From: Clostridia bacterium
GTDB taxonomy: Bacteria > Bacillota > Clostridia > Oscillospirales > CAG-272
DNA: 64,000 bases
Assembly: GCA_017502875.1 (NCBI GenBank)
Contig: JAFVUF010000012.1
Span: 62,001 to 126,000 of the forward strand
Reading direction: 5' to 3'
A program made the translations under genes and the position numbers. The notes under the pieces are model-generated. The model saw only the letters and a program-made list of their open reading frames with translations. It did no database searches and was not told where the DNA came from. Of the stretch, positions 50,220 to 60,592 are shown piece by piece. Position 1 is the first letter of the stretch, and every line of letters begins with the position of its first letter.

Positions 50220-50858
50220 TCAGTTGCCTTTTACCGCTTTGAGAGTCAGCGCGGTGGTGTCCGCGACCTCCTCCTGACCAATTACGGTTCTGAGCTTGCC
50301 TCTTTTCTCGTAGAACACTTCAAGAGGCTGTGTCTGCTCGTGATAAACCTCAAGGCGATGTCTTACGACATCCTCCTTGTCGTCATCACGCACGGCGACC
50401 TTGCTTCCGCACTCCGCGCAGAGCAGGGTTCCGTTATCGTTTCTCGGCGGATTGTACTGAACGTGGTAGGTAGCGCCGCACTTGGGGCAGAAGCGTCTGC
50501 CAGCCGAGCGCTTTACTATAACCTCGTCCGGTACGTAGATATTTATAACGGTGTCTACGTCCTCGCCCATTTTCTCAAGCGCCTCCGCCTGAGCTACGGT
50601 ACGGGGAAAGCCGTCAAGAATATATCCGCTTTGAACTGTTTTAAGCTTTTCTCTGACTATTCCGACAACGACGTCATCGGAAAGGAGCTGTCCCTTCGCG
50701 ATGATATCCTTTGCCATAAGTCCCACGGGAGTACCGTTTGCGATAGCTTCCCGTATCAAATTACCCGTTGAAATGGTGGGGATACCGAGCTCACGGCTTA
50801 CCGCCGCAGCCTGAGTTCCCTTACCCGCGCCCGGGGCGCCTAAAAAGATAATCTTCAT
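50220..50858 (-). CDS. adk: Adenylate kinase (zinc LID)
   Basis: 212 residues; P-loop GAPGAGKGTQ (residues 7-16), the AMP-site ISTGNLIR and GFPRTVAQAEAL. The LID domain has CPKC and CAEC (about residues 130-153), the structural zinc site typical of Gram-positive enzymes. It interconverts AMP, ADP and ATP. Located between secY and map, the conserved position. Confidence 0.97.
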   Translation of the reverse strand: MKIIFLGAPGAGKGTQAAAVSRELGIPTISTGNLIREAIANGTPVGLMAKDIIAKGQLLSDDVVVGIVREKLKTVQSGYILDGFPRTVAQAEALEKMGEDVDTVINIYVPDEVIVKRSAGRRFCPKCGATYHVQYNPPRNDNGTLLCAECGSKVAVRDDDKEDVVRHRLEVYHEQTQPLEVFYEKRGKLRTVIGQEEVADTTALTLKAVKGN

Positions 50859-50886
50859 TAGAGTTACCTCTTATTTACCCGCGCTA

Positions 50887-52185
50887 TTATTCAAGGAAGC
50901 CCTTGTAGTGCCTCATTGTCATCTGAGCCTCAATCTCTCTTACTGTTTCAAGGATAACGCCGACTACGATGAGCAGCGACGAGCCTCCGAAGGCGAGAGA
51001 GCCGATCTGAGAGCCTGTGCAGATATTGACTATCAGCGGTACTACCGCGATTACACCGAGGAAGAGCGCTCCGATAAGAGTAATTCTGTTAAGAACTCTC
51101 GTTATATAATCGGAGGTGGGCTTACCGGGACGGATACCCGGGATAAAGCCGCCGTTCTTCTTAAGGTTATTCGCAACCTCTACGGGATTAAAGGATATAA
51201 GAATATAGAAATACGAGAAAAGAATTATCAGTATGAAGAAGAGTATAGCGTATACCCAGGAATCGTACGCGAACACGTCGAAGAACTTATCCCAGAAGCC
51301 GCCCTTCTTTATCTTGGTCTGAACTATCATCTCGATGGTGCTGGGTATCGCAACTATGGAGTTAGCGAAAATGATAGGCATAACGCCGCTCATGTTAAGC
51401 TTTATCGGGAGAGTAGTGCTCTGACCGCCGTACATCTTACGGCCGACGACCTTCTTTGCATACTGAACGGGGAGACGGCGCTCGCTGTTGGTAACGAACA
51501 CAACGAATGTGATCATAGCCAGCGCGCCGAATACCACGAGCTCGATTATAACGAGGTTCCAGGAGCTCTCCATAGCATACGTTACGAGCGAGGTAGCCTG
51601 AGCCACAACAGTCGCAATGATGTTAGCGAAGAGGATTATGGAGATACCGTTTCCGATACCCTTCTCGTTTATCTTTTCAGCGAGCCACATGATAAGAGAT
51701 GCACCTGCCGCGTAGCAGAATACGATTACGAATCCGCCGAACACGGTGTTACCGGTAGAGGTAAGGAAGCCGGTGCTGTTCTTCATGTAGAGATAGTAGC
51801 CGAACGCGGTAAGGAACGCAAGCGCTACGGTAACGATTCTCGTTATCTGCGTTATCTTCTTCTGTCCCTCCTCGCCGCTCTTGCTGAGTCTCTCAAGCGC
51901 GGGGATCGCTATCGCAAGAAGCTGCATAACGATCGATGCGGTTATATAAGGTGAAATAGAGAGCGCGAAAAGTGTTGCTTTCGAGAAAGCATCACCCGAA
52001 AGAATGTTAAGATACGCGAACAGATTACCTCCGGAGAGATCGAAATACTGCGAAATGTACTCTACGTTGGTAAAAGGTACGTGTACAGCCGCGCCTATAC
52101 GGTACAAAAGTAATATGAACAGCGTATAGATCAGCTTCTGTCTCATTTCGGGGATCGACCAAGCGTTTCTTAATGTCTTAAACAC
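50887..52185 (-). CDS. secY: Protein translocase subunit SecY
   Basis: 432 residues with ten transmembrane helices. N-terminal AWSIPEMRQKLIYTLFILLLYRIGA, plug region near residue 60, and cytoplasmic loops with NSERRLPVQYAKK and GKPTSDYI (for ribosome and SecA docking) are visible. It forms the SecYEG export channel. It overlaps none but starts one base after rplO ends. Confidence 0.97.
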   Translation of the reverse strand: MFKTLRNAWSIPEMRQKLIYTLFILLLYRIGAAVHVPFTNVEYISQYFDLSGGNLFAYLNILSGDAFSKATLFALSISPYITASIVMQLLAIAIPALERLSKSGEEGQKKITQITRIVTVALAFLTAFGYYLYMKNSTGFLTSTGNTVFGGFVIVFCYAAGASLIMWLAEKINEKGIGNGISIILFANIIATVVAQATSLVTYAMESSWNLVIIELVVFGALAMITFVVFVTNSERRLPVQYAKKVVGRKMYGGQSTTLPIKLNMSGVMPIIFANSIVAIPSTIEMIVQTKIKKGGFWDKFFDVFAYDSWVYAILFFILIILFSYFYILISFNPVEVANNLKKNGGFIPGIRPGKPTSDYITRVLNRITLIGALFLGVIAVVPLIVNICTGSQIGSLAFGGSSLLIVVGVILETVREIEAQMTMRHYKGFLE

Positions 52186-52186
52186 T

Positions 52187-52630
52187 TTACATCACCTCTG
52201 CTTTTCCGCCGGCAGCTTCAATCTTTTGCTTTGCAGCCTCAGAGAAGATATTTGCCTTTACGGTAATCTTCTTGCTGATCTCGCCATTGCCGAGAACTTT
52301 AAGTCCGTCGCATGCCTTGCTGATCACGCGGTCGTTAAGCAGAGTCTCTACGTCTACAACATCACCGTTGCTGTACTTTTCATCAAGAGTTTTAACATTT
52401 ACTATCGCATAGTGCTTAGCGAAGTGATTCTTAAAGCCTCTCTTAGGAAGTCTTCTGTAAAGCGGGTTCTGACCGCCCTCAAAGCCGGGACGTACGCCGC
52501 CGCCGGAACGGGCATTCTGACCCTTGTGTCCCTTACCGGCGGTCTTACCGTTACCGGAAGCGGGACCTCTACCCTTGCGATAGCTCTTTACTGCAGAGCC
52601 TTCTGCGGGTGAAAGTTCGTGGAGCTTCAT
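52187..52630 (-). CDS. rplO: 50S ribosomal protein L15
   Basis: 147 residues; [12 protein letters not shown] start, Gly/Lys-rich RNA-binding N-terminus with [18 protein letters not shown] and RRLPKRGF. A late assembly protein of the 50S subunit. Position between rpmD and secY is standard. Confidence 0.97.
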   Translation of the reverse strand: MKLHELSPAEGSAVKSYRKGRGPASGNGKTAGKGHKGQNARSGGGVRPGFEGGQNPLYRRLPKRGFKNHFAKHYAIVNVKTLDEKYSNGDVVDVETLLNDRVISKACDGLKVLGNGEISKKITVKANIFSEAAKQKIEAAGGKAEVM

Positions 52631-52674
52631 TTGTTTTCCTCCTTTTTTATCAAATCAATGTCGTTGTGCGAGTA

Positions 52675-52842
52675 TTACTTCTCTACTTTTACAAGATGAG
52701 AAATAACGGCAACCTTACCCATGACGGAGGGATTCTCCTCGAGGGTTATAGAATTTCCGGGGCGCTTAAGACCGAGGGAAAGAGCGGTTGCCTTCTGGTT
52801 AGGCTTAACACCTATAAGGCTTTTTACGAGAGTTATCTTCAT
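52675..52842 (-). CDS. rpmD: 50S ribosomal protein L30
   Basis: A 55-residue gene between rplO and rpsE. The translation starts [20 protein letters not shown] and contains the L30 block [10 protein letters not shown]; it ends [22 protein letters not shown] precedes the ATG. Normal bacterial L30 length is about 60. Confidence 0.95.
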   Translation of the reverse strand: MKITLVKSLIGVKPNQKATALSLGLKRPGNSITLEENPSVMGKVAVISHLVKVEK

Positions 52843-52856
52843 TTCCGCATTCCTCC

Positions 52857-53360
52857 TTACTTAAGCTCGTCTACCGTAAGTCCACGCAGAGCCGCAACCT
52901 CTTCCGCGGTACGGAGAGCCTTAAGACCTTCGAAAGTTGCCTTTACTACGTTAGTTACATTGTTGGAACGGAGGCACTTAGTTCTGATGTTCTTAATGCC
53001 TGCCATCTCGAGTATCGCACGGACAGCGCCGCCCGCGATGATACCGGTACCTTCTGGGGCGGGCTTAAGGAGAACCTTACCTGCTCCGAACACTCCGGTA
53101 ACCTCGTGAGGAATGGTATTACCTACCATAGATACCTCGATCATGTTCTTCTTAGCGTCCTCGATCGCCTTACGCATAGCCTCCGGAACCTCAGCAGCCT
53201 TGCCGAGACCGTAGCCTACGTGGCCCTGCTCGTCGCCAACTACCATAAGAGCTGTGAAACGCATAATACGTCCACCCTTAACGGTCTTGGAAACACGGTT
53301 GATCGCAACGTTGATTTCTTTTAAGTCCAAAGTGGACGCATCTATTTTCTTATTCGTCAT
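52857..53360 (-). CDS. rpsE: 30S ribosomal protein S5
   Basis: 167 residues with N-terminal double-stranded RNA-binding domain ([20 protein letters not shown]) and the [21 protein letters not shown] block. [19 protein letters not shown] and [20 protein letters not shown] lie in the C-domain. S5 contributes to decoding accuracy. Confidence 0.98.
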   Translation of the reverse strand: MTNKKIDASTLDLKEINVAINRVSKTVKGGRIMRFTALMVVGDEQGHVGYGLGKAAEVPEAMRKAIEDAKKNMIEVSMVGNTIPHEVTGVFGAGKVLLKPAPEGTGIIAGGAVRAILEMAGIKNIRTKCLRSNNVTNVVKATFEGLKALRTAEEVAALRGLTVDELK

Positions 53361-53374
53361 CGTCTGCTTCCTCC

Positions 53375-53734
53375 TTAGAACTTAAGGCCGCCCTCACGGG
53401 CACCCTCTGCGAGCTCCTGTACACGTCCGTGATACAGATAGCCGCCTCTGTCAAATACTACTTCTTCGATTCCCTTTGCAAGCGCTCTCTCAGCAACCTT
53501 CTTGCCGATCTCGCGAGCCGCTTCCTTATTTCCGCCGTAATTTGCGAAATCCTTTTCGGTCGAGGTGGCCGATACGAGAGTTACGCCGTTTACGTCATCA
53601 ATTATCTGAGCGGAAATGTTTGCGTTGGAACGGTAAACACAAAGACGGGGACGCTCCGCAGTTCCGGAGATTTTAGCTCTTACGCGCTTATGTCTCTGAA
53701 TTCTTGCTTTATTTGTATCCTTTTTCGTTATCAT
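53375..53734 (-). CDS. rplR: 50S ribosomal protein L18
   Basis: 119 residues; [20 protein letters not shown] near the N-terminus and [20 protein letters not shown] near the end identify L18, which binds 5S rRNA with L5. In the standard L6-L18-S5 order. Confidence 0.97.
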   Translation of the reverse strand: MITKKDTNKARIQRHKRVRAKISGTAERPRLCVYRSNANISAQIIDDVNGVTLVSATSTEKDFANYGGNKEAAREIGKKVAERALAKGIEEVVFDRGGYLYHGRVQELAEGAREGGLKF

Positions 53735-53751
53735 CTGCTTACCCTCCTATA

Positions 53752-54291
53752 TTACTTACCGGCCTTACCGGACTTGCGGCGGATATGCTCGTCGGCATAC
53801 TTAACGCCTTTACCGTGGTAGGGCTCCGGAGGTCTTGTTGATCTGACCTGTGCCGCAACCTGACCGACAACCTGATTATCAATACCCTTTACGAGAACGA
53901 TGTTGGGCTGGGGTACCTCAAAGGTAACGCCGTTTCCGTCCTCAAAGGTTACGGGGTGGCTGTGGCCGAGGTTGAGTGTAAGAGTCTTACCGGACTTTGC
54001 TGCTCTGTAACCTACTCCGACGATTTCGAGCTGCTTGGTGAAGCCCTCGGTAACACCGGTGATCATGTTAGAGAGAAGGGTACGGGTAAGACCGTGAAGC
54101 GACTTGTTAAGCGCTTCTTCATTAGGACGCTCTACGGTAGCGTTTGCGCCCTCTACCTTAATTATCATGTTTTTGTGAAGCTGCTGAGTTGCTGTTCCCT
54201 TAGGGCCCTTTACGGTTACGAGATTTCCGGCCTCAACCTTAATCTCAACGCCGGCAGGAATAGCAATCGGCTGTTTTCCGATTCTTGACAT
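53752..54291 (-). CDS. rplF: 50S ribosomal protein L6
   Basis: 179 residues with two repeated domains. SRIGKQPIAIPAGVEI at the start, VGVGYRA near residue 90 and the C-terminal RPPEPYHGKGVKYADE are diagnostic. L6 lies near the factor-binding site. Confidence 0.98.
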   Translation of the reverse strand: MSRIGKQPIAIPAGVEIKVEAGNLVTVKGPKGTATQQLHKNMIIKVEGANATVERPNEEALNKSLHGLTRTLLSNMITGVTEGFTKQLEIVGVGYRAAKSGKTLTLNLGHSHPVTFEDGNGVTFEVPQPNIVLVKGIDNQVVGQVAAQVRSTRPPEPYHGKGVKYADEHIRRKSGKAGK

Positions 54292-54309
54292 TTCGTTATT
54301 CCTCCCGTC

Positions 54310-54705
54310 TTACCATACAAAGGCGAGAACCTCGCCGCCAACGTTCTCTTTTCTCGCCATCTTATCGGTCATAACACCCTTAGAGGTGGATACGATAGCG
54401 ATTCCGAGTCCGTTCATTACCTTAGGCATATCCTCACAGCTTGCGTAGATACGCAGACCGGGCTTAGATACTCTCTTAAGACCGGTGATAGCCTTCTGCT
54501 TACCAACGTACTTAAGAGTAACCTTGATTATGCCCTGCTTATTATCATCGATTATCTGATAACCCTTGATATATCCCTCGTTTACAAGAATATCGGCAAT
54601 AGCCTTCTTCATGTTCGACGCGGGGATCTCTACCGATTCGTGCTTAGCATCATTTGCGTTTCTGATGCGAGTCAGCATATCGGCGATTACATCTGACATT
54701 TGCAT
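54310..54705 (-). CDS. rpsH: 30S ribosomal protein S8
   Basis: 131 residues; [20 protein letters not shown] opening and the C-terminal [22 protein letters not shown] block are classical S8. S8 binds the central domain of 16S rRNA and in some bacteria represses the spc operon; no such site can be proven here. Confidence 0.98.
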   Translation of the reverse strand: MQMSDVIADMLTRIRNANDAKHESVEIPASNMKKAIADILVNEGYIKGYQIIDDNKQGIIKVTLKYVGKQKAITGLKRVSKPGLRIYASCEDMPKVMNGLGIAIVSTSKGVMTDKMARKENVGGEVLAFVW

Positions 54706-54740
54706 TATTAAATCCTCCTTCTGTCCTTACTTCTTCCGCA

Positions 54741-54926
54741 TTACCAGGACGCCTTGCGTACGCCGGGTATCTCGCCCTTGTAGGCAAGCTCACGGAAGCA
54801 AATACGGCAGATGCCGAACTTGCGGAGATACGCGTGAGGTCTTCCGCAGATCTTGCATCGATTGTACTCTCTGGTCGAAAACTTCTGAGGTCTCTGCTGC
54901 TTTACTTTCATTGATACCTTAGCCAT
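54741..54926 (-). CDS. rpsN: 30S ribosomal protein S14, type Z
   Basis: 61 residues, the short zinc-binding type. Cysteines 24, 27, 40 and 43 form the zinc site (CKIC and CRIC) around the conserved [11 protein letters not shown]. The C-terminus ends GVRKASW as usual. The 101-residue zinc-free type is not present in the window. Confidence 0.98.
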   Translation of the reverse strand: MAKVSMKVKQQRPQKFSTREYNRCKICGRPHAYLRKFGICRICFRELAYKGEIPGVRKASW

Positions 54927-54940
54927 TGCATTATACCTCC

Positions 54941-55486
54941 TTATTTCGCGAACGGAGCGCCGAGCAGAGTAAGAAGCTCCTTAGCTTCCTCGTCGGTTGC
55001 TGCCGTCGTTACAAATGCGATATCCATTCCGCGAACGCGGTCTACCTTCTCGTATTCGATTTCGGGGAATATGAGCTGCTCCTTGAGACCAAGAGAGTAG
55101 TTTCCTCTGCCGTCGAACGCGTTGGGATTGATTCCCTTAAAGTCACGGACACGGGGAAGCGCTATGTTAAAGAGTCTGTCGATAAACTCATACATAACGT
55201 CTCCGCGGAGCGTTACCTTTCCGCCAATCGCCATTCCCGCGCGAAGCTTGAAGTTAGCGACGGACTTCTTAGCCTTAACGATAATAGCCTTCTGTCCGGT
55301 GATAGCGGTAAGGTCGTTTACTATCGCCTCCATAGCCTTAGCGTTATCTCTCTCCTCGCCGCCGGTTCCGACGTTAACGACTATCTTGTTGAGCTTGGGG
55401 ATCTGCATAGGGCTCTTGTAAGCGAATTTCTTCATAAGGGCGGGAGCGACTTCGTTTTTATAAAGCTCTTTGATTCTTGCTGCCAT
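54941..55486 (-). CDS. rplE: 50S ribosomal protein L5
   Basis: 181 residues, normal length. [29 protein letters not shown] and the [19 protein letters not shown] block define L5, which binds 5S rRNA. Start ATG 55486 is taken because AAGGAGG is 9 bases upstream; GTG 55492 is only 3 bases from it and too close. Confidence 0.97.
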   Translation of the reverse strand: MAARIKELYKNEVAPALMKKFAYKSPMQIPKLNKIVVNVGTGGEERDNAKAMEAIVNDLTAITGQKAIIVKAKKSVANFKLRAGMAIGGKVTLRGDVMYEFIDRLFNIALPRVRDFKGINPNAFDGRGNYSLGLKEQLIFPEIEYEKVDRVRGMDIAFVTTAATDEEAKELLTLLGAPFAK

Positions 55487-55500
55487 TGTCACTTTCCTCC

Positions 55501-55848
55501 TTAATCAAACTTGTGGCCGCAGGCAGCGCCGTCGCGCTTACCGGAGCAAACGCGGACCTTCTTACCGTCAACCATCTCGATGTGTGTACGAACACCCTTC
55601 TTGCACTCGGGGCAGTAAAGAGCAACCTTATCCGCGCGGATAGCGCCCTCAACGGTAAGAATACCGCCTGCCTCACCCTGCTTACGGGGCTTAACGTGCT
55701 TCTTAACAAGGTTAGCGCCCTTGACGATAACCTTCTTCTCCTCAGGGGATACCTCAAGAACCTCTCCTACGGTTCCCTTGAGCTTTCTGTCTGCGTCTCC
55801 GGAGATTACGATAACTGTGTCGCCGGTCTTAACGTGAAGCTTATTCAT
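55501..55848 (-). CDS. rplX: 50S ribosomal protein L24 with Cys-rich C-terminus
   Basis: 115 residues. The KOW RNA-binding motif spans [19 protein letters not shown]. The C-terminal third holds CPEC and a later [11 protein letters not shown], a probable zinc-binding arrangement; related Cys pairs occur in other bacterial L24 proteins, but the four-residue insertion between the last two cysteines looks looser than usual. Confidence 0.95.
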   Translation of the reverse strand: MNKLHVKTGDTVIVISGDADRKLKGTVGEVLEVSPEEKKVIVKGANLVKKHVKPRKQGEAGGILTVEGAIRADKVALYCPECKKGVRTHIEMVDGKKVRVCSGKRDGAACGHKFD

Positions 55849-55862
55849 TTACCGTTACCTCC

Positions 55863-56231
55863 TTAAAGTACTTCGGGAGCGAGGGAAAGAATCTTCATAA
55901 AATCCTTCTCTCTGAGCTCTCTTGCCACAGGGCCGAATATACGGGTTCCTCTGGGCGTCTTATCTTCCTTAATAATGACGGCAGCGTTCTCATCAAACTT
56001 GATGTACGAGCCATCAGCGCGTCTCATTCCGCGAACGGTTCTAACGATGACTGCCTTAACAACATCACCCTTTTTAACTGTTCCGCCGGGAGCCGCCTTC
56101 TTAACACTGGCCACGATTATATCGCCTACGTTACCGTAGCGACGGCCGGTACCGCCGAGAACACGAATGCAGTGCAATTCCTTTGCGCCCGTGTTGTCGG
56201 CAACTTTCATTCTCGACTCTTGCTGTAACAC
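55863..56231 (-). CDS. rplN: 50S ribosomal protein L14 (GTG start)
   Basis: 122 residues, the exact family length. It opens [18 protein letters not shown] (after the initiator residue) and includes [11 protein letters not shown] and [19 protein letters not shown]. The start codon is GTG 56231, placed 9 bases after AGGAGGT. L14 bridges the two subunits. Confidence 0.98.
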   Translation of the reverse strand: MLQQESRMKVADNTGAKELHCIRVLGGTGRRYGNVGDIIVASVKKAAPGGTVKKGDVVKAVIVRTVRGMRRADGSYIKFDENAAVIIKEDKTPRGTRIFGPVARELREKDFMKILSLAPEVL

Positions 56232-56300
56232 TGTGCGGTTACCTCCTATTTATTATACGCATTTTGACGTATCGTTCCGCTATATGATTTATCGGTCAGA

Positions 56301-56558
56301 TTACTTTGCTTTTTCAACTATCTCAACAAGACGCCATCTCTTGGTCTTGGAGAGAGGTCTGGTCTCCATTATAAGAACCTTGTCATCAACACCGCACTCG
56401 TTCTTCTCATCGTGAGCGTGAACCTTAAGGGTATGGTGTATAACCTTACCGTACTTAGGGTGCTTTACGCGGTCCTCGATAGCGACTACTACGGTCTTAT
56501 CCATCTTAGCGCTGACAACGCGTCCGACTCTGGTTTTTCTGAGATTTCTTTCTTCCAT
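56301..56558 (-). CDS. rpsQ: 30S ribosomal protein S17
   Basis: 85 residues; [20 protein letters not shown] at the N-terminus, [20 protein letters not shown] and the end [20 protein letters not shown] are diagnostic. An OB-fold protein binding the 5' domain of 16S rRNA. Confidence 0.98.
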   Translation of the reverse strand: MEERNLRKTRVGRVVSAKMDKTVVVAIEDRVKHPKYGKVIHHTLKVHAHDEKNECGVDDKVLIMETRPLSKTKRWRLVEIVEKAK

Positions 56559-56578
56559 CTTCTTTTCCTCCCGTGCCC

Positions 56579-56770
56579 TTACGCGTTCTTAGACTCATTT
56601 ATCACGGTGAGAACGCGAGCGATGTCGCGCTTTACCTCGGTGATCTTATGAGGATTATCGAGCTGGTTAATAGCAAGCTGGAAACGGAGGTGGAAAAGCT
56701 CATCTTTAAGCTCCGTAAGCTTCTTCTGAAGCTCGTCTGCCGACATTTCTCTGATAACTGATGCCTTCAT
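56579..56770 (-). CDS. rpmC: 50S ribosomal protein L29
   Basis: 63 residues forming two long helices: [20 protein letters not shown] and the C-terminal [13 protein letters not shown]. It lies beside L23 at the tunnel exit. Starts 3 bp after rplP. Confidence 0.97.
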   Translation of the reverse strand: MKASVIREMSADELQKKLTELKDELFHLRFQLAINQLDNPHKITEVKRDIARVLTVINESKNA

Positions 56771-56773
56771 TGC

Positions 56774-57199
56774 TTATTCCTCCTCTGTTGCTTTAGCTTT
56801 CGTTACGAATTTACATTTGATGGGGAGCTTATGCATAGCGAGACGCATAGCCTCTCTTGCTACCTCCTCGGCAACTCCGTTCATCTCGAACATAACTCTG
56901 CCGGGCTTTACAACAGCTACCCAGTGGTCAACGGAACCCTTACCGGAACCCATTCGGGTTTCAGCGGGCTTCTCGGTGATCGGCTTATCGGGGAAAATCT
57001 TTATCCAGACCTGACCGCCACGGCGGATATATCTGGTCATAGCGATACGGGCTGCCTCTATCTGGTTGCTGGTAATCCAAGCTCCCTCAAGAGCTACGAG
57101 ACCGAAATCACCGTAAGTTACAGTGTTGCCGCGCATTGCCTTGCCCTTTAATCTTCCGCGGTGAACACGTCTGTATTTAGTTCTCTTCGGCATTAACAT
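56774..57199 (-). CDS. rplP: 50S ribosomal protein L16
   Basis: 141 residues, with [20 protein letters not shown] at the start, and [20 protein letters not shown] and [10 protein letters not shown] further on. L16 organises the A-site region of the 50S subunit. The gene is 5 bp after rpsC. Confidence 0.98.
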   Translation of the reverse strand: MLMPKRTKYRRVHRGRLKGKAMRGNTVTYGDFGLVALEGAWITSNQIEAARIAMTRYIRRGGQVWIKIFPDKPITEKPAETRMGSGKGSVDHWVAVVKPGRVMFEMNGVAEEVAREAMRLAMHKLPIKCKFVTKAKATEEE

Positions 57200-57204
57200 A
57201 GTTC

Positions 57205-58056
57205 TTAGCCCTCCTTCTTCGCCTGAGGTGCGGGAGCGCGTCTGCCATCGGTACCGAAGCGAGGCTTGTTGTCGTCCTTGCGGTCAAAGCGGCGGTTGCC
57301 GTTGCCGTTATTTCTGAAGCCGTCTCTTCTGTCGCCGTTTCTGCGATCTCCTCTTCTATCGCCTCTGCGATCGTTTCTGCGGTCCTTTCTATCCTCAACG
57401 ACTCTCTTAGCGCCGTTGCCTGCGGAGAGGACCTCTCCCTTGTATATCCAAACCTTAACACCGATCTTACCGTAGGTGGTGTTAGCCTCCCAGAAACCGT
57501 AATCGATGTCTGCTCTTATGGTCTGAAGCGGAATAGTACCCTCGTGGTAATGCTCGGTACGGGCAATTTCAGCGCCCGCGAGTCTACCGGAGCAGCAAAC
57601 CTTGATTCCCTTCGCGCCAAGGTGCATGGTTCTGGAAATCGCCATCTTCATCGCGCGGCGGAAAGCAATTCTTCCCTCGAGCTTAGCGGCGATGTTCTCA
57701 GCGACGAGCTGAGCGTTGAGGTCGGGGCTCTTGACTTCGACTACGTTAACGAACACAGCCTTGTCGCCGCCTACCATCTTCTCTATCTCTGCCTTGAGCT
57801 TCTCAATCTCACTTCCGCCCTGACCGATAATGATACCGGGCTTTGCGCAGTGAATGAATACTCTTACTCTTGCGCTGTCGCGCTCGATCTCGATCTTCGG
57901 TACTCCGGCAGCCTGAAGCTTTTCCTTTAAGTACTTTCTGATCTTGTAGTCGGAAACAAGAGTATCGCCGAAGCTTTCGTCTTTTTCAAACCATCTGGAA
58001 TCCCAGTCTTTTATGACGCCCACACGGAGACCGTGGGGATTAACCTTCTGACCCAT
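57205..58056 (-). CDS. rpsC: 30S ribosomal protein S3 with Arg/Asp-rich extension
   Basis: 283 residues against about 205-235 in most bacteria. The core is complete: [20 protein letters not shown], the KH domain [26 protein letters not shown] and [20 protein letters not shown]. After about residue 218 a tail of about 65 residues is built from RR, RD, DR, GDR and NG units, ending [10 protein letters not shown]. The tail is probably disordered and exposed at the mRNA entry side. No frameshift is evident, as stop and downstream rplP spacing are normal. Confidence 0.96.
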   Translation of the reverse strand: MGQKVNPHGLRVGVIKDWDSRWFEKDESFGDTLVSDYKIRKYLKEKLQAAGVPKIEIERDSARVRVFIHCAKPGIIIGQGGSEIEKLKAEIEKMVGGDKAVFVNVVEVKSPDLNAQLVAENIAAKLEGRIAFRRAMKMAISRTMHLGAKGIKVCCSGRLAGAEIARTEHYHEGTIPLQTIRADIDYGFWEANTTYGKIGVKVWIYKGEVLSAGNGAKRVVEDRKDRRNDRRGDRRGDRRNGDRRDGFRNNGNGNRRFDRKDDNKPRFGTDGRRAPAPQAKKEG

Positions 58057-58073
58057 TCTCTTATCCTCCTTAA

Positions 58074-58439
58074 TTACTCAGATACGACGCCGCTCGTTCT
58101 TTCCTTAACGGCGATCGTTACGTGGCTTGTTCTCTTTAAAATGCGATTTGCGCTACCCTTTGCTCTGGGCATCATTCTCTTAAGAGTAGGTCCGGGGCAA
58201 ACGTAGCACTCGGAAACGTAAAGCTTGCTTGCGTCCATCTCAAAGTTGTTTTCAGCGTTTGCAATAGCGCTCTTGAGCAGCTTTATAAGGTATTCCGATG
58301 CGGATTTGGGTGTATTTTTAAGGATCGCCATCGCCATATCTGCGTCCTTACCTCTGATGAGGTCGAGAACGATTTTTACTTTACGGGGAGAGATCCTTGC
58401 GTATTTTAATATCGCTTTTGCTTCTCTATTAGCTTCCAT
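58074..58439 (-). CDS. rplV: 50S ribosomal protein L22
   Basis: 121 residues; [40 protein letters not shown] and the loop [20 protein letters not shown] that reaches into the exit tunnel. The conserved [11 protein letters not shown] end is present with a short extension. Confidence 0.98.
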   Translation of the reverse strand: MEANREAKAILKYARISPRKVKIVLDLIRGKDADMAMAILKNTPKSASEYLIKLLKSAIANAENNFEMDASKLYVSECYVCPGPTLKRMMPRAKGSANRILKRTSHVTIAVKERTSGVVSE

Positions 58440-58499
58440 TTCAGCTATATGCCTCCTTCCGGGACGTTTTAACGCTCCGTATTTTTTCGTTATCGGCTA

Positions 58500-58781
58500 T
58501 TATTTACCGTTGTTTGATGTCTTGGAACCTGCGTGACCTTTGAAGGTACGGGTAGGCGCGAATTCACCGAGCTTGTGTCCTACCATATCCTCGGTTACGT
58601 ATACCGGAACGTGCTTACGTCCGTCGTGAACCGCTATCGTGTGGCCGACAAACTCCGGGAAAATGGTGGAGGCTCTGGACCAGGTCTTTATAACCTTTTT
58701 ATCGTTGGCTTCGTTCATTGCAACGATTCTGTTGTAGAGCTTAACTTCTACGAACGGTGCTTTTTTACAGCTTCTACTCAT
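58500..58781 (-). CDS. rpsS: 30S ribosomal protein S19
   Basis: 93 residues; [19 protein letters not shown] opening, [19 protein letters not shown] and the end [20 protein letters not shown] are diagnostic. S19 lies in the 30S head with S13. The 60-bp gap to rplV is slightly longer than others in the operon. Confidence 0.98.
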   Translation of the reverse strand: MSRSCKKAPFVEVKLYNRIVAMNEANDKKVIKTWSRASTIFPEFVGHTIAVHDGRKHVPVYVTEDMVGHKLGEFAPTRTFKGHAGSKTSNNGK

Positions 58782-58799
58782 TATCTTTGTCCTCCTATA

Positions 58800-59633
58800 T
58801 TACTTGTCGTGGCGACTCTTAGCGATGAACTTGTTGGTTCTTGCCTTCTTGTTACGGGTCTTGTAACCGAGAGCGGGCTTACCCCAAGGCGTTACAGGGG
58901 CGGGACGTCCGATGGGGGACTTACCCTCACCACCACCGTGAGGGTGGTCGCAGGGGTTCATAACGGAACCTCTGACGGTGGGACGGATGCCGAGATGGCG
59001 TGTCTTACCTGCCTTACCGAGCTTGACTGACTCATGCTCGGAGTTGGATACGACGCCGATGGTCGCCTTGCAGTCGAGTCTTACGATACGAACCTCACCC
59101 GAGGGAAGTCTAACCTGAGCCTCGCCGTTTTCCTTAGCCATAAGCTGAGCGGCGGAGCCTGCGCTGCGGACGAGCTGTCCGCCCTTACCAGGATAAAGCT
59201 CGATGTTGTGAATCATTGTACCTACCGGGATAGCCGAGATAGGAAGGGTGTTACCAACCTTGATATCGGAAGCGGCGCCGGTGTATACCGTATCTCCGTC
59301 CTTGAGTCCGGCGGGAGCAACGATGTAGCTCTTTACTCCGTCCTCGTACTCAATGAGAGCGATATATGCGGTTCTGTTGGGGTCGTACTCGATACCAATT
59401 ACCTTAGCGGGCATATCCTCACGGGTACGGCGGAAGTCTATAATTCTGTACTTCTTCTTGTTGCCGCCGCCGTGATGACGAACGGTTATACGACCGTAGC
59501 TGTTACGGCCGGAGTGCTTCTTAAGAACTGTAAGAAGGGACTTCTCGGGAGTTGATTTAGTAACCTCGTCGAAGGAGGGCACAGCCATATGTCTTCTCGC
59601 AGGCGACGTAGGACTATACTTTTTAGTAGCCAT
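58800..59633 (-). CDS. rplB: 50S ribosomal protein L2
   Basis: 277 residues, standard. [20 protein letters not shown] in the N-terminal OB fold, and the C-terminal region [20 protein letters not shown] near the peptidyl-transferase centre. L2 is needed for subunit association and peptide bond formation. Confidence 0.98.
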   Translation of the reverse strand: MATKKYSPTSPARRHMAVPSFDEVTKSTPEKSLLTVLKKHSGRNSYGRITVRHHGGGNKKKYRIIDFRRTREDMPAKVIGIEYDPNRTAYIALIEYEDGVKSYIVAPAGLKDGDTVYTGAASDIKVGNTLPISAIPVGTMIHNIELYPGKGGQLVRSAGSAAQLMAKENGEAQVRLPSGEVRIVRLDCKATIGVVSNSEHESVKLGKAGKTRHLGIRPTVRGSVMNPCDHPHGGGEGKSPIGRPAPVTPWGKPALGYKTRNKKARTNKFIAKSRHDK

Positions 59634-59652
59634 TGTTTTCTTCCTCCTTTGA

Positions 59653-59946
59653 TTATCTCATGCCATCGAAGAATTCGATAGTATCGGAATCCTCGGTGAG
59701 CTGAACGATTGCCTTCTTCCACTCGGAGGTGTAGCCCTCGTGGACACCAAGTCTCTTGGGCTTCTTCTTCATGGAAACTGTGTTAACGGATGCGACCTTA
59801 ACCTTGAACATCTTTTCAACTGCTTCTGCGATCTCAGGCTTAGTAGCGGTCTTCATTACCTCGAAAACGTACTTCTTGTCAGCCGTCATATCCATACTTG
59901 CTTCGGTGATTACAGGTCTTTTAATAATATCGTAAATGGTTTTCAT
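59653..59946 (-). CDS. rplW: 50S ribosomal protein L23
   Basis: 97 residues; [20 protein letters not shown] and [20 protein letters not shown] identify L23, the docking point for trigger factor and SRP at the tunnel exit. It overlaps rplD by four bases. Confidence 0.97.
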   Translation of the reverse strand: MKTIYDIIKRPVITEASMDMTADKKYVFEVMKTATKPEIAEAVEKMFKVKVASVNTVSMKKKPKRLGVHEGYTSEWKKAIVQLTEDSDTIEFFDGMR

Positions 59947-60572
59947 TCGCCGTAAACCTCCTCAACTATAGTAGCAGCAGCCTTGGTCATGATGAACGTG
60001 TTGCAGTTAAGAATGTCGTAAACATTGAGCTGGTTTGCCTGAACGGTCTTTACGCCGGGAATGTTAGCGAAGCTCTTCACTACCACCGCGTCGTTGTTAT
60101 CAAGAACAACGAGAGCCTTCTTACCGGCATTTACCGCGCCGAGCATAGCAGCCATGGTCTTGGTGCTGTAGCTCTCGGTCTTTATCTCATCGATAACTAC
60201 TATCTCATTTGCCGCCATCTTGGAAGAAAGCGCGTTGTAAAGAGCAGCTCTCTTGGTCTTGCGGTTCATGGTGATTCTGTACTCTCTCGGCTTGGGAGCA
60301 AAAACTACTCCGCCGTGAGTCCACTGAGGAGCGCGGGTAGAGCCCTGTCTTGCTCTTCCGGTGCCCTTCTGTCTCCAGGGCTTCTTACCGCCGCCGGATA
60401 CCTCGGAACGGGTAAGCGCGGACTGAGTACCCTGTCTCTGATTGAGCAGATACATTCTTACAGCTGCGTGGAGGACTGCGCTATTTATCTCATCTATGCC
60501 GTAGATCTTGTCGGAAAGCTCAATGCTTCCAACCTCTTCACCGGCCATATTTAATACCTTTACGTTAGCCAT
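59943..60572 (-). CDS. rplD: 50S ribosomal protein L4
   Basis: 209 residues. The internal loop region with TRSEVSGGGKKPWRQKGTGR and APQWTHGGVVFAPKPR lines the exit tunnel. In some bacteria L4 represses its own operon by binding the S10 leader; the leader here is long enough for control but no L4 target is proven. Confidence 0.98.
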   Translation of the reverse strand: MANVKVLNMAGEEVGSIELSDKIYGIDEINSAVLHAAVRMYLLNQRQGTQSALTRSEVSGGGKKPWRQKGTGRARQGSTRAPQWTHGGVVFAPKPREYRITMNRKTKRAALYNALSSKMAANEIVVIDEIKTESYSTKTMAAMLGAVNAGKKALVVLDNNDAVVVKSFANIPGVKTVQANQLNVYDILNCNTFIMTKAAATIVEEVYGE

Positions 60573-60592
60573 TGTTGTTTTCCTCCTTCCGC

